Position numbers and translations under genes: made by a program. Below are positions 24,401 through 30,621 of a DNA stretch of 40,930 bases, piece after piece (position 1 is the first letter of the stretch; every line of letters begins with the position of its first letter). The stretch is taken from contig JAMCXO010000022.1 in assembly GCA_023473545.1 (NCBI GenBank), forward strand, positions 1 to 40,930, given 5' to 3'. Origin of the DNA: JAMCTM01 sp023473545 (lineage in GTDB: Bacteria > Patescibacteriota > Microgenomatia > Levybacterales > UBA12049). A model generated the notes under the pieces. That model saw nothing but the letters and a program-made list of their open reading frames with translations, searched no databases and was not told the DNA's origin.

Positions 24401-24970
24401 GTTAATTTTCGAAAGGTCATCTTTAACGGTAATAAATTCTTCGATATCCGGATGCCAGTCCCAAAGCATAATCATCGTTGCCCCCCTCCGGCTGCCGCCC
24501 TGCTGCACAATGTCGTGGGTGGCAACGGAAAAAAGCTCAGCCCAGTTAACAGGACCCGAAGAAGTGCCGTTGACTTTTTTGACACGGGCGCCTCTGGGAC
24601 GAAGAGAAGAAAGATTTAATCCCACTCCGCCCGAGCGGGACTGGATTTCAACCAGCTGTCTTAATGCCTCAAGGATCCCATCCCTTGAATCTTTAGGAGA
24701 CGGAATAACAAAACAGTTAAAATAGGTTACCTCATAAGCTGTGCCTGCCCCGGATAAGATACGGCCCCCGGGAACAAACTTAAATCCCTCCATTACCCTA
24801 TAAAATTCTTTTTCCCAGAAGGAGCGCGCGTTTTCCTTTTCGTTTTTAGCGATCCCCCCGGCAACCCTTTTCCACATCTCTTCTGGCGTATGCTCAACAA
24901 GCCCTCCGTCCTCATCTTTAAGGGCGTAGCGATCCAGGAATACTTTTTCTCTTATGCCGTCAAATTTCAT
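21488..24970 (-). CDS. nrdJ: Class II (AdoCbl-dependent) ribonucleoside-diphosphate reductase with intein
   Basis: 1,160 residues including a 369-residue intein; the spliced enzyme would have 791, normal for NrdJ. It reduces ribonucleotides to deoxyribonucleotides with an AdoCbl-generated thiyl radical. Redox Cys86 lies in YFNCFVIP; GGVGLNLSSLRPRGA and QQGGSRRGATM are typical substrate and effector regions. The radical loop NP-CGE is interrupted: Asn291-Pro292, intein, then Cys662-Gly-Glu664. The second redox Cys673 is in AVCNLGAMNL. The C-terminus has a Cys-rich tail (CPSCG and CRKCYSCGYSEC), as usual for thioredoxin-type re-reduction in NrdJ. It follows nrdR by 13 bp and overlaps the adenosyltransferase start by 1 bp. 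Confidence 0.96.
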   Translation of the reverse strand: MKFDGIREKVFLDRYALKDEDGGLVEHTPEEMWKRVAGGIAKNEKENARSFWEKEFYRVMEGFKFVPGGRILSGAGTAYEVTYFNCFVIPSPKDSRDGILEALRQLVEIQSRSGGVGLNLSSLRPRGARVKKVNGTSSGPVNWAELFSVATHDIVQQGGSRRGATMIMLWDWHPDIEEFITVKDDLSKINGANLSVCVSDSFMEAVKNDQDWQLIYPDLDDPRYDKKWNGEIDEWRKIGGKVKVYKTVKARYLWDLICTAAWRSAEPGLHFLERSNKRSNTFYFEKLIATNPCLTGDTLVATKDGWKRADSIQEGERIATVLGSGKVDKVETYENKPVFRVKLSDGAELRATAAHQFHAIKHKDRAKNAANKRFTPLSLAELEAGDMVRIAPTLMPENKVSGLPKGWNDRDYGFLVGILLGDGCITEKILSRNVVKLAVNTDEKDWISLVRETLEMTGSRVSLDAAQNSRSANLTMRGINGTALMVRESLLAPSYSFEKRIPLAYQNTNRRFLAGLLDGLFSTDGNINLSSTHPFLRFKTTSQHLALDIRRILLSFGIHGRIVKVKKVANGHIGDRIIYSKHRQYEVIVSGAGMKVFAERIGLSHPDKQKKLRIAQKDFALTGNTWLAKIVSVEQDGIETVYDLHEPISDTWIAEGVVSRGCGEQPLSGWAVCNLGAMNLAAYVKNGEFDYKNFSKDVATAVRFLDNVIDQTYYFFKENEKRSKEIRRQGLGIMGLGDALIKMKIRYGSKECEPVLHKIFETLRDSAYEASSDIAKEKGSFPKFAPEKYLEGYHVKALPEKLRDKIRKQGIRNAVLLTIAPTGTTSLVSGVTSGIEPVYEFKFLRRWRGGEEIVYHYLYEQWLKDHPNEEKPDYFASANDLTPLDHARVQAIAQEYIDSSISKTVNAPNSHTVDDVKTLYMLAYDMGLKGITYMRDGSRQGVLERVDSAKEKKEKEEVTQPALPMVAVLPRPEKLEGVTYKVKTPMGITYISINHQSDRTEPSEMFITVGKSGSDVGAMAEGLGRMISLSLQLNAGVTQREKVRQIVAQLVGIGGARSVGFGVNKVRSLPDAVAKVLAAHMGFAVNGQVEDRSPSADLSNGFSKEENKPSDEVHVNQLALKIKDDSSSTGLFDICPSCGTVSFAYEEGCRKCYSCGYSEC
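22988..24094 (-). mobile_element. LAGLIDADG intein in nrdJ, with non-canonical C-terminal junction
   Basis: It spans host residues 293-661 (369 residues). The N-terminal Hint block starts CLTGDTLVATKDGWKRADSI; block B is the TAAHQF stretch. The homing-endonuclease motifs FLVGILLGDG (414-423) and FLAGLLDGLFSTDG (512-525) keep their acidic residues, so the endonuclease may be active. The C-terminal block reads VYDLHEPISDTWIAEGVVSRG before Cys+1. The usual penultimate His and terminal Asn are Arg and Gly (codons AGG GGG), so Asn cyclisation is not possible by the standard route. The +1 cysteine is the RNR radical cysteine. Confidence 0.9.
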
Positions 24971-24983
24971 AATAAATTAAAAA

Positions 24984-25433
24984 TTACTTTATCAATCTCC
25001 TTACCTCTTTTTCAAAATCTTCTATATCAACAAACCGCTTAAAAACGCTTGAAAATCTGATATAGGCTACCTTATCTATTTTTTTTAATCTTGCCGCCAC
25101 CAGACTGCCTATTTTTTTACTTTCAACCTCTATGCCGGACTCCTGCCTTAAATCCTTTTCCGTCTCCGTTGCGATCTTTTCTATGGTATCCGCCGGAACC
25201 GTTGTTTTTTCGCATGCCTTAATGATGCCTTCTTTTAATTTTTCCCGGCTGAATCTCTCTCTTTTTCCGTCTTTTTTTATGACAATCAGATTAGCGTTCT
25301 CAATCCTCTCGTAGGTCGTAAACCGCTTCTGGCATTTTAAACAAGCCCTTCTCCGGCGTATCGTTTCTAAATCCTCGCTGTCTCTTGTTTCCACAACCTC
25401 GGTTTCCAAATTTAAGCAGAAAGGACACTTCAT
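24984..25433 (-). CDS. nrdR: Transcriptional repressor NrdR
   Basis: 149 residues, full length. The zinc ribbon is formed by CPFC (3-6) and CLKC (31-34), with the RRRRACLKCQKRFTTYER signature between them and the ATP-cone domain, which starts VIKKDGKRERFSREKLKEGI. NrdR senses dATP/ATP and represses RNR genes by binding paired NrdR boxes. It is the first gene of the operon nrdR-nrdJ-pduO, 13 bp before nrdJ, so it should regulate itself as well. Two NrdR-box-like sites flank the promoter at 25563-25614. Its leader of about 145 nt is filled by 7-nt periodic repeats. Confidence 0.96.
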   Translation of the reverse strand: MKCPFCLNLETEVVETRDSEDLETIRRRRACLKCQKRFTTYERIENANLIVIKKDGKRERFSREKLKEGIIKACEKTTVPADTIEKIATETEKDLRQESGIEVESKKIGSLVAARLKKIDKVAYIRFSSVFKRFVDIEDFEKEVRRLIK

Positions 25434-25440
25434 AAAAATT

Positions 25441-25560
25441 CAAAAATCAAAAGTTAAAAGTTAAAATTACAGGTCAAAATTCAAAAGTTTTAAAATGCGA
25501 AGACTGAACTTTTTACTTTTGAATTGTGTCTTTGATTTTTGCATTTTGACTTTTGAGTTT
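25441..25560. repeat. 7-nt periodic repeat block in the nrdR leader
   Basis: AT-rich units such as CAAAAAT, CAAAAGT, TAAAAGT and, further on, ACTTTTG and CATTTTGA are repeated in both orientations, so the leader RNA could fold into a long weak hairpin with its centre near 25500. It is non-coding and lies between the promoter and nrdR. Confidence 0.6.
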
Positions 25561-25562
25561 TT

Positions 25563-25614
25563 TCTCTATATCTAGCGCAAAAATAATCTTATGCCACTAA
25601 ATCTATTGTGTCAA
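25563..25614 (-). promoter_or_regulatory. nrdR-nrdJ-pduO promoter with two NrdR-box-like sites
   Basis: On the minus strand TTGACA (25614-25609), 17 nt, TAAGAT (25591-25586). One box-like site, ACTAAATCTATTGTGT (25596-25611), covers the -35 region. The other, read on the minus strand GCGCTAGATATAGAGA (25578-25563), covers the expected start site. Their centres are 33 bp apart, close to three helical turns, as in known NrdR operators (consensus ACACWATATATWGTGT). Confidence 0.65.
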
Positions 25615-25731
25615 CTAGAAATTTCTGTATCAAAAATGGTCAATGATGCCTTCTTGCCTCAAATTGAGGGCAGAGGAAAATTGCAATTTTAAAACGAACA
25701 ATTATTTAAATCTTTCCGCTAATTTTGTATT

Positions 25732-26274
25732 CTATTTACGAATGATTGACTTAAGCATATTTCTAAAGTTAATCATTCTCTGCTGGTCTTTGGCAAATTC
25801 CGCCTTAAGATTTTTAGATGATTTGGCGGAAATACCGCTAATCACTTCCTGCTGTTTCATCGAGGAAAGAATCATTTTATTAACCAGGCTCTTTGTGTCC
25901 TCTCCTTGTTTTCTTGCCTCTCTTAAGGAGGAGATTGCCTGGTCAAGATAGTTTTCGCCTTTGGATATGGTGGTTTCCGCTAGTTGGAATTCTCCTTTTC
26001 GGGAAAGATATAGTCCCGCGTTAGTCCTTTTTTCCGATTGAAGAAGGTTAAATTCCGTCTTTTTAAGGGAATCGGAGATCAAAAAACCCACTATTCTGTC
26101 TCTGATCATCTTTAAAAAGTACAATGGATTATCGGGCAAAAGGCCGGGATAGGGCAGCTGATAATCTATCTTATGTCCGTTAAAAGAAGCACCTGCCTTA
26201 TCCTGACTAAAGGCTTGAGGCATAACCAAGACGGTTAACAAGAAAAAGGTTGCTATGACTAAAGTTTTTTTCAT
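25732..26274 (-). CDS. DUF5667-type exported protein
   Basis: 180 residues. An N-terminal signal peptide (about 1-24, LVIATFFLLTVLVMPQAFS) is followed by PGLLPDNPLYFLKMIRDRIVGFL, the recognisable DUF5667 opening, and then amphipathic helices rich in Lys, Glu, Leu and Ser to the end. The family is common in Microgenomates and other bacteria and has no established function. A promoter TTGACG-17-TAAGAT (26324-26296) precedes it with a leader of about 15 nt. It is followed by the nrdR promoter region on the same strand. Confidence 0.75.
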   Translation of the reverse strand: MKKTLVIATFFLLTVLVMPQAFSQDKAGASFNGHKIDYQLPYPGLLPDNPLYFLKMIRDRIVGFLISDSLKKTEFNLLQSEKRTNAGLYLSRKGEFQLAETTISKGENYLDQAISSLREARKQGEDTKSLVNKMILSSMKQQEVISGISAKSSKNLKAEFAKDQQRMINFRNMLKSIIRK

Positions 26275-26295
26275 TGTTATAGATCAATCTATTAA

Positions 26296-26324
26296 ATCTT
26301 AGGCCATAAACCGCCTATCGTCAA
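26296..26324 (-). promoter_or_regulatory. Promoter of the DUF5667 gene
   Basis: Minus strand TTGACG (26324-26319), 17 nt, TAAGAT (26301-26296). Confidence 0.5.
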
Positions 26325-26328
26325 TACC

Positions 26329-27597
26329 CTATCTCTCGGCTACCGCATTTAGCCAATCGCTCTCCAGCCTATCAAATTTATTGGTAAAAGACAATTTGCC
26401 ATATTCTCCCTGGTACTCTCCCATGTTTCCCGCTATGGAAATTTTATTAAAACCTGATTCTTTTAAGGCTTGGAGAAGGATACGATCTGTTATGTAATGA
26501 ATTTTTATTGTTGTTATACCTTTAAAGATCCAATTTTCTCCGTCACTATCAAATATTACCGTGTGGTGAAAAAGAATATTGCCTGCTTTCCTGTCAAAAA
26601 ACTCCATAAGCAAATGTTCTTTCTCATCGTTAGTCCTTGATTTTTGTATCTTAAAATTTAAGAGTCTATCTTTTTTAATCAAAAGCTTCTCAAGATTAAG
26701 AGTCTGAATAATAAATATTCCGTTTTTCTTATCTAGCAACTGATATATCTGTTTAAACAATGTTTTTAGCGATACAGGAATATAAGGCAGAGAATTACCC
26801 ATACATATTGCCGCATCAAATTTCCTACTGATTTTATCAGAAAAGTTAGTAAAATCGGTCAGCATAAAATCAACTCTCTTTTTATACTGGCTAGCTAGCT
26901 TATTCCTTTCTTTATTTGCGATATCAACCATAATCTCATTGTGATCTAATCCTAAAATCTTATAATTTGTCTTCTTAGCTAACTCTAACGTATATCTTCC
27001 GGTCCATACTCCAATATCCAATATTGACTGTGCATTATTAGTTTTTAGCAGATTTAAAAGCACAGGAAATTCATAATTTAGACGCTTTCCCCAGTTAACC
27101 ATCAAATTGTAATAACGCGCAACAAAACTGGCATAGCTTTGTGTCTCCAATTTAGGGAGCTCATTTTTTATAAGTTGCCTAAAGATATCTCCTTGCGAAA
27201 CAATGCCTAAAAGGTGACCTTTCGCATCAATAACAGGAAGCCTGCTAACACGATTTATAAGCATTTTTGATTGCGCCTCCATAAGAGAAACATTAGGAGA
27301 TACGCTAATTACCTGTTCGTTCATCAATTCTTTAATAGACATGTCAAAGATGTTTTTTAGGTTGTGCTCCATCGCTTCGAAGCTCTTGGCATGCACATAG
27401 TCTTCTATCAAATCCTGCATAGAAGGATAAAGTTTTATGAGAATATCTTGTTCCGTGACTATGCCAATCAGTTTTCCACCTTTAACAACAGGAACCCCTG
27501 ATATGCCCAAGTTAAAAATAATTCTGGCAACCTCCTTTATCTTTTGATCAGGAGAGACAGTTACTACTGTTTTCTGCATTATTTCCAGGAGTTTCAT
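26329..27597 (-). CDS. CBS-domain pair fused to a SAM-dependent methyltransferase-like domain
   Basis: 422 residues. Two CBS motifs (about 7-57, MQKTVVTVSPDQKIKEV to GIVTEQD; about 91-141, LMNEQVISVSPNVSL to GIVSQGDIF) form an adenosine-ligand-binding Bateman module. A class I methyltransferase-like fold follows (about 155-400): motif I is SILDIGVWTGRYTLEL (191-206), then the acidic-loop region ILGLDHNEIMVDIA and MLTDFTNF. Motif I reads DIGVWTG rather than the usual DxGCGTG. A methyltransferase gated by adenine nucleotides or SAM through the CBS pair is the natural inference; the methyl acceptor is unknown. TTGCGA-17-CATAAT lies 8 nt before its ATG, inside the end of the GNAT gene. Confidence 0.82.
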   Translation of the reverse strand: MKLLEIMQKTVVTVSPDQKIKEVARIIFNLGISGVPVVKGGKLIGIVTEQDILIKLYPSMQDLIEDYVHAKSFEAMEHNLKNIFDMSIKELMNEQVISVSPNVSLMEAQSKMLINRVSRLPVIDAKGHLLGIVSQGDIFRQLIKNELPKLETQSYASFVARYYNLMVNWGKRLNYEFPVLLNLLKTNNAQSILDIGVWTGRYTLELAKKTNYKILGLDHNEIMVDIANKERNKLASQYKKRVDFMLTDFTNFSDKISRKFDAAICMGNSLPYIPVSLKTLFKQIYQLLDKKNGIFIIQTLNLEKLLIKKDRLLNFKIQKSRTNDEKEHLLMEFFDRKAGNILFHHTVIFDSDGENWIFKGITTIKIHYITDRILLQALKESGFNKISIAGNMGEYQGEYGKLSFTNKFDRLESDWLNAVAER

Positions 27598-27605
27598 ATA
27601 GTTTT

Positions 27606-27634
27606 ATTATGCAGCTATTTTAAGATTCTCGCAA
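27606..27634 (-). promoter_or_regulatory. Leaderless promoter of the CBS-methyltransferase gene
   Basis: Minus strand TTGCGA (27634-27629), 17 nt, CATAAT (27611-27606), then 8 nt to ATG 27597. It overlaps the last codons of the upstream gene. Confidence 0.5.
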
Positions 27635-28359
27635 GGCGCAATCCTAGGATTTACCGTCTTTTTCCTTTTATAAAATTCAGGGGTCTCACGAAGATATATT
27701 GCGTCTCTATCGGTCTTTATTCCTCTTTTTTCAGCATACTCAGGCCAATGCGGAACGCTAGGCACAATCTGGAAACCTAATCCTCTAAAGAATTGATAAT
27801 TTCTGCTCCAAGATCCGGCACGCTCATCGCTCATTACCCAAGCTCGGACTTCCCTTGCGCCTTTACCGCCATAACCCCTATGTCGATAAAATGCATACTC
27901 TAAAGCAGTTGCAACCAATGTGGTCCCTACACCACATCTTTGGCTTTCAGGCCTAACAATCAACCGTTCTAAAGATGCTATGCCCGATGCTAAGTCCACA
28001 GATGGGTCGCCTCGCCATCGTAATGTCTCTACTCCTAATAATTCCCCCAAAGGATTAACTGCCGCCAAAGGTGTTATTTTTTTTGGCTCACCAGAGTTTG
28101 TGTAATAATTCCACAGCTCAACGCAACAAGCCGACACCTCATTCGTATCTGCCCAATTCTTCGGTAAGCTAGGTACAGGATCTAGATGTTTTCTTATTTC
28201 TGGATCAGCTGCAATCCATTTCAAAATATGCTGCATATCACCAAGTTCTATGCTTCTAACTTCTGCAACCCTAGACCTTTCCTGTCTTTCCTGTTCTGTT
28301 GGCCTTCGAGGAAAAATAGCCTTAAATGAACCCCTAAACTCCTCAATAAACCTGCTCAT
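27607..28359 (-). CDS. GNAT-family N-acetyltransferase
   Basis: 250 residues. The acetyl-CoA-binding motif A is LERLIVRPESQRCGVGTTLVATALEYAF (about 128-155), where R-x-x-G-V-G/T is the pyrophosphate loop, followed by motif B containing YQFFRGLGFQIV. The first 45 residues form a charged helical extension (EEFRGSFKAIFPRRPTEQERQERSRVAEVRS). The acceptor cannot be inferred. It lies 9 bp upstream of the CBS-methyltransferase gene. Its ATG is about 32 nt downstream of one of two overlapping divergent -10 elements at 28392-28399. Confidence 0.82.
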   Translation of the reverse strand: MSRFIEEFRGSFKAIFPRRPTEQERQERSRVAEVRSIELGDMQHILKWIAADPEIRKHLDPVPSLPKNWADTNEVSACCVELWNYYTNSGEPKKITPLAAVNPLGELLGVETLRWRGDPSVDLASGIASLERLIVRPESQRCGVGTTLVATALEYAFYRHRGYGGKGAREVRAWVMSDERAGSWSRNYQFFRGLGFQIVPSVPHWPEYAEKRGIKTDRDAIYLRETPEFYKRKKTVNPRIAPCENLKIAA

Positions 28360-28391
28360 AAGAAATTACGTAGATAAAGTTAAGGCATTAT

Positions 28392-28399
28392 ATTATAAT
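28392..28399. promoter_or_regulatory. Overlapping divergent -10 elements (GNAT / EamA)
   Basis: ATTATAAT reads TATAAT to the right (28394-28399) and TATAAT to the left (28397-28392). The rightward ATG is at 28420, the leftward at 28359. No strong -35 was found on either side. Confidence 0.5.
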
Positions 28400-28419
28400 G
28401 GTATAGGCTTGTCAAAAAT

Positions 28420-28833
28420 ATGAATAAACCCTTAATGCTCATCTTTGGTGCTACCTTTCTTTGGGGACTTTGGGCATTCTTTGCCAAAATCGCATCAGAT
28501 AAAATCGGTGTGCAAGCCAGTTTATGGGATTCCATTACCTTAATCTTCGCGATTATTATTTATTTAGGCTTAACCAAGGAGCTTTCTAATCTAAAGGCTG
28601 ACAAATTCGGCATTACAATGGCTCTTCTGGCAGGACTGTGTGCGGGAGTAGCCTCTGTTTTCTTTTTTATTGTTATACAAAAAAAACCCGCTGGAATAGT
28701 TATTACATTAAGTTCCTTGTATCCAATTATCACTATACTGCTCTCGCTAGTCTTTCTTAAAGAAAACCTAACTTTAAATAAAATATTGGGTTTTATCTTT
28801 GCGTTTATTGCTATCTTTCTTTTGAATCTTTAA
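28420..28833 (+). CDS. EamA/DMT-family membrane protein, half-size
   Basis: 137 residues with four to five hydrophobic helices: MLIFGATFLWGLWAFFAKIAS, ASLWDSITLIFAIIIYLGL, GITMALLAGLCAGVASVFFFIVI, GIVITLSSLYPIITILLSLVFL and ILGFIFAFIAIFLLNL. The last two show the EamA pattern of SLYPIITILLSLVFLKENLT. A full DMT transporter has two such repeats; a single-repeat protein would need to dimerise. Its 3' end overlaps the convergent kinase-like gene by 23 bp. Confidence 0.85.
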   Translation: MNKPLMLIFGATFLWGLWAFFAKIASDKIGVQASLWDSITLIFAIIIYLGLTKELSNLKADKFGITMALLAGLCAGVASVFFFIVIQKKPAGIVITLSSLYPIITILLSLVFLKENLTLNKILGFIFAFIAIFLLNL

Positions 28834-29413
28834 TCCCCAGCTCCTCAAGCACTATCTTTAATGTTTCATCTTGGTTGTGGGAATAGGTATTTATGACCAA
28901 ATCGTAATATTTTTTGTCCCAGTAAACCCATTCTTGATTTCCGTTTGCGTATATTCTCCTCCACTTGTCCAAATCATTTTTTTCTCTCTCAAAAACCTCC
29001 TCCTTTGCCTGTTCAACCGATATGCGCTCCCTGTTAACAAGCCTGTCTATGCGTATCTGTGTCTGATCATTTCCCTGGGGATCATCACAGACAACGCCTA
29101 TTTTAAACACGCCGTCTATGCCCTGGGCATTAAAACCCGCCAGTTTTGTTTCAAGAATAATATTCTTCCCATTTTCAAGTATTCTTTTAAGCGAAGCGTC
29201 AAAATCCTCATCGTTCTTGTCGGGACGAAGATTTGTGTCTTTCTCCGAAAGCCCAAGCTTGGCACGCAAAGCCTCCCAAAAAACCTCTCCCCCTTCAATA
29301 TGACGCCAGCCCAGGTGAAGAGCTAACTTATGGGCAAGGGTCGTAGATCCTGAGGCAATCCTGCCTGATACGGTTATAATTTTAATTCCAGGAAGATCAA
29401 TTGGACTATCCAT
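28811..29413 (-). CDS. Cytidylate-kinase-like P-loop protein
   Basis: 200 residues. The N-terminal ITVSGRIASGSTTLAHKLALHLGWRHI resembles the cytidylate-kinase-like family (Cytidylate_kin2), which has a GSG-type loop and lacks the usual Walker A lysine: here the GK[ST] position reads GST. Later parts fit the CMK fold: an acidic HIEGGEVFWEAL, IILETKLAGF as the nucleotide-monophosphate region, and a lid DRLVNRERISVEQAKEEVFERE. It may phosphorylate CMP or another small acceptor, or be a degenerate member. It lies 64 bp downstream of gapdh on the same strand. Confidence 0.7.
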   Translation of the reverse strand: MDSPIDLPGIKIITVSGRIASGSTTLAHKLALHLGWRHIEGGEVFWEALRAKLGLSEKDTNLRPDKNDEDFDASLKRILENGKNIILETKLAGFNAQGIDGVFKIGVVCDDPQGNDQTQIRIDRLVNRERISVEQAKEEVFEREKNDLDKWRRIYANGNQEWVYWDKKYYDLVINTYSHNQDETLKIVLEELGIKDSKER

Positions 29414-29477
29414 AAATGCTAGATGCTACTGATTCTCTTTATTTAACAATTTTACAATCAAAACACACAATAATCCT

Positions 29478-30557
29478 TCACTTTCCTACCATTATAACCT
29501 CTTCCACCAGCCGGTTGGCATATCCCCACTCGTTATCATACCAGGCGACAATCTTAGCCAAATTACCGCCAACCACTTTTGTTAAAGAGAGATCCGCGAT
29601 TGAGGAATGGGAATTGCCTACTATATCGGATGAAACAAGCGGGTCCTCCGTTACCGCGAATATGCCTTTGTAAACAGGATTTTCCGCTTCTTTTTTTAAA
29701 ACTCCATTGACCTCATCGGCAGTGGTCTCTTTTTTCAAAAGAAAGGTAAAATCCGACAATGAGCCAACTGCCACGGGAACCCTAATTGATAATCCGGCAA
29801 AGATGCCTGCTAATTCCGGCACCGCTTCGGACGCGGCAATGGTTGCGCCGGTTGATGTGGGAATAATATTTTGAGCAGCCGATCTTGCCCTTCTGTAATC
29901 TTTGTGCCCCCCATCCTGGAGTCTCTGATCCGAAGTGTATCCGTGAATAGTGGTCATCATCGCCTTTTCAACGCCAAAATGATCAACCATGATTTTGGCA
30001 ACAGGGGCTATGCAATTGGTTGTGCAGGAGGCATTGTTTATCAGGGCCTCGCCCTGATATTTTTCATCGTTGACCGACAGAACATAGGTTGTTACGTTGC
30101 CGCCTTTAACCGGTGCGGACAAAACAACCTTTTTGGCCCCGGCTTCAAGATGAAGCTTTAACTTATCCTCTGTTCTGAAATGCCCGGTTGATTCAATAAC
30201 CACGTCCACCCCCAAATCCTGCCAGGGCAGAAGACTCGGATCCTTCTGGGAAAAAACAGGAATCTCTTTTTCATCAATAATTAAACTCCCAATATAATCG
30301 TCTCTATTTTGAACATTTGGAATTTGTCCGCCTGAATTTGATTTGAGATTTGAAATTTGAGATTTGAAATTTAAGGCATGATTCTGAAGCATGCCATATG
30401 AAGAATCATATTCAAGAAGATACATCCAGCCTTTAATATCGGTTGAGGAACCGGCGTTGATGGCAACCACCTCTATTTCGGATAGATGTTTTTCCAGAAT
30501 CACCCGATGCGCTACCCTTCCGATTCTTCCGTAACCATTAATCGCCGCCCTTATCAT
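29478..30557 (-). CDS. gap: Glyceraldehyde-3-phosphate dehydrogenase
   Basis: 359 residues. The Rossmann motif is INGYGRIGRVAHRV (6-19), the catalytic cysteine Cys178 sits in NNASCTTNCIAPV, the catalytic His follows in TTIHGYTSDQRLQDG, and RAAQN-type (RRARSAAQNIIPT) and WYDNEWGYANR motifs are present. It oxidises glyceraldehyde 3-phosphate to 1,3-bisphosphoglycerate. Where NAD-type enzymes have Asp in INDL, this one has INAGSSTD, so NADP may be accepted. Residues 63-90 (FKSQISNLKSNSGGQIP...) are an insertion encoded by 7-nt repeats. It follows pgk on the same strand but has its own leaderless promoter. Confidence 0.96.
   Translation of the reverse strand: MIRAAINGYGRIGRVAHRVILEKHLSEIEVVAINAGSSTDIKGWMYLLEYDSSYGMLQNHALNFKSQISNLKSNSGGQIPNVQNRDDYIGSLIIDEKEIPVFSQKDPSLLPWQDLGVDVVIESTGHFRTEDKLKLHLEAGAKKVVLSAPVKGGNVTTYVLSVNDEKYQGEALINNASCTTNCIAPVAKIMVDHFGVEKAMMTTIHGYTSDQRLQDGGHKDYRRARSAAQNIIPTSTGATIAASEAVPELAGIFAGLSIRVPVAVGSLSDFTFLLKKETTADEVNGVLKKEAENPVYKGIFAVTEDPLVSSDIVGNSHSSIADLSLTKVVGGNLAKIVAWYDNEWGYANRLVEEVIMVGK
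30305..30375. repeat. 7-nt periodic repeats in gap
   Basis: Plus strand 30334-30375 carries units GATTTGA, GATTTGA, AATTTGA, GATTTGA, AATTTAA; 30305-30326 carries TTTTGAA, CATTTGG, AATTTGT. Together they account for most of the extra loop in the protein. Confidence 0.7.
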
Positions 30558-30563
30558 AGTTTT

Positions 30564-30592
30564 AGTATAAAAGTTTAACCGGATTTTAGCAA
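30564..30592 (-). promoter_or_regulatory. Leaderless promoter of gap
   Basis: Minus strand TTGCTA (30592-30587), 17 nt, TATACT (30569-30564), then 6 nt to ATG 30557. Confidence 0.6.
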
Positions 30593-30621
30593 GAGAGAAT
30601 CCACCCGCAGAAAAACAGTTT

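Noticed and set aside
25441..25560. Possible CRISPR-like array in the nrdR leader
   Set aside because: Repeats are 7-nt degenerate units with no unique spacers and no cas genes nearby.
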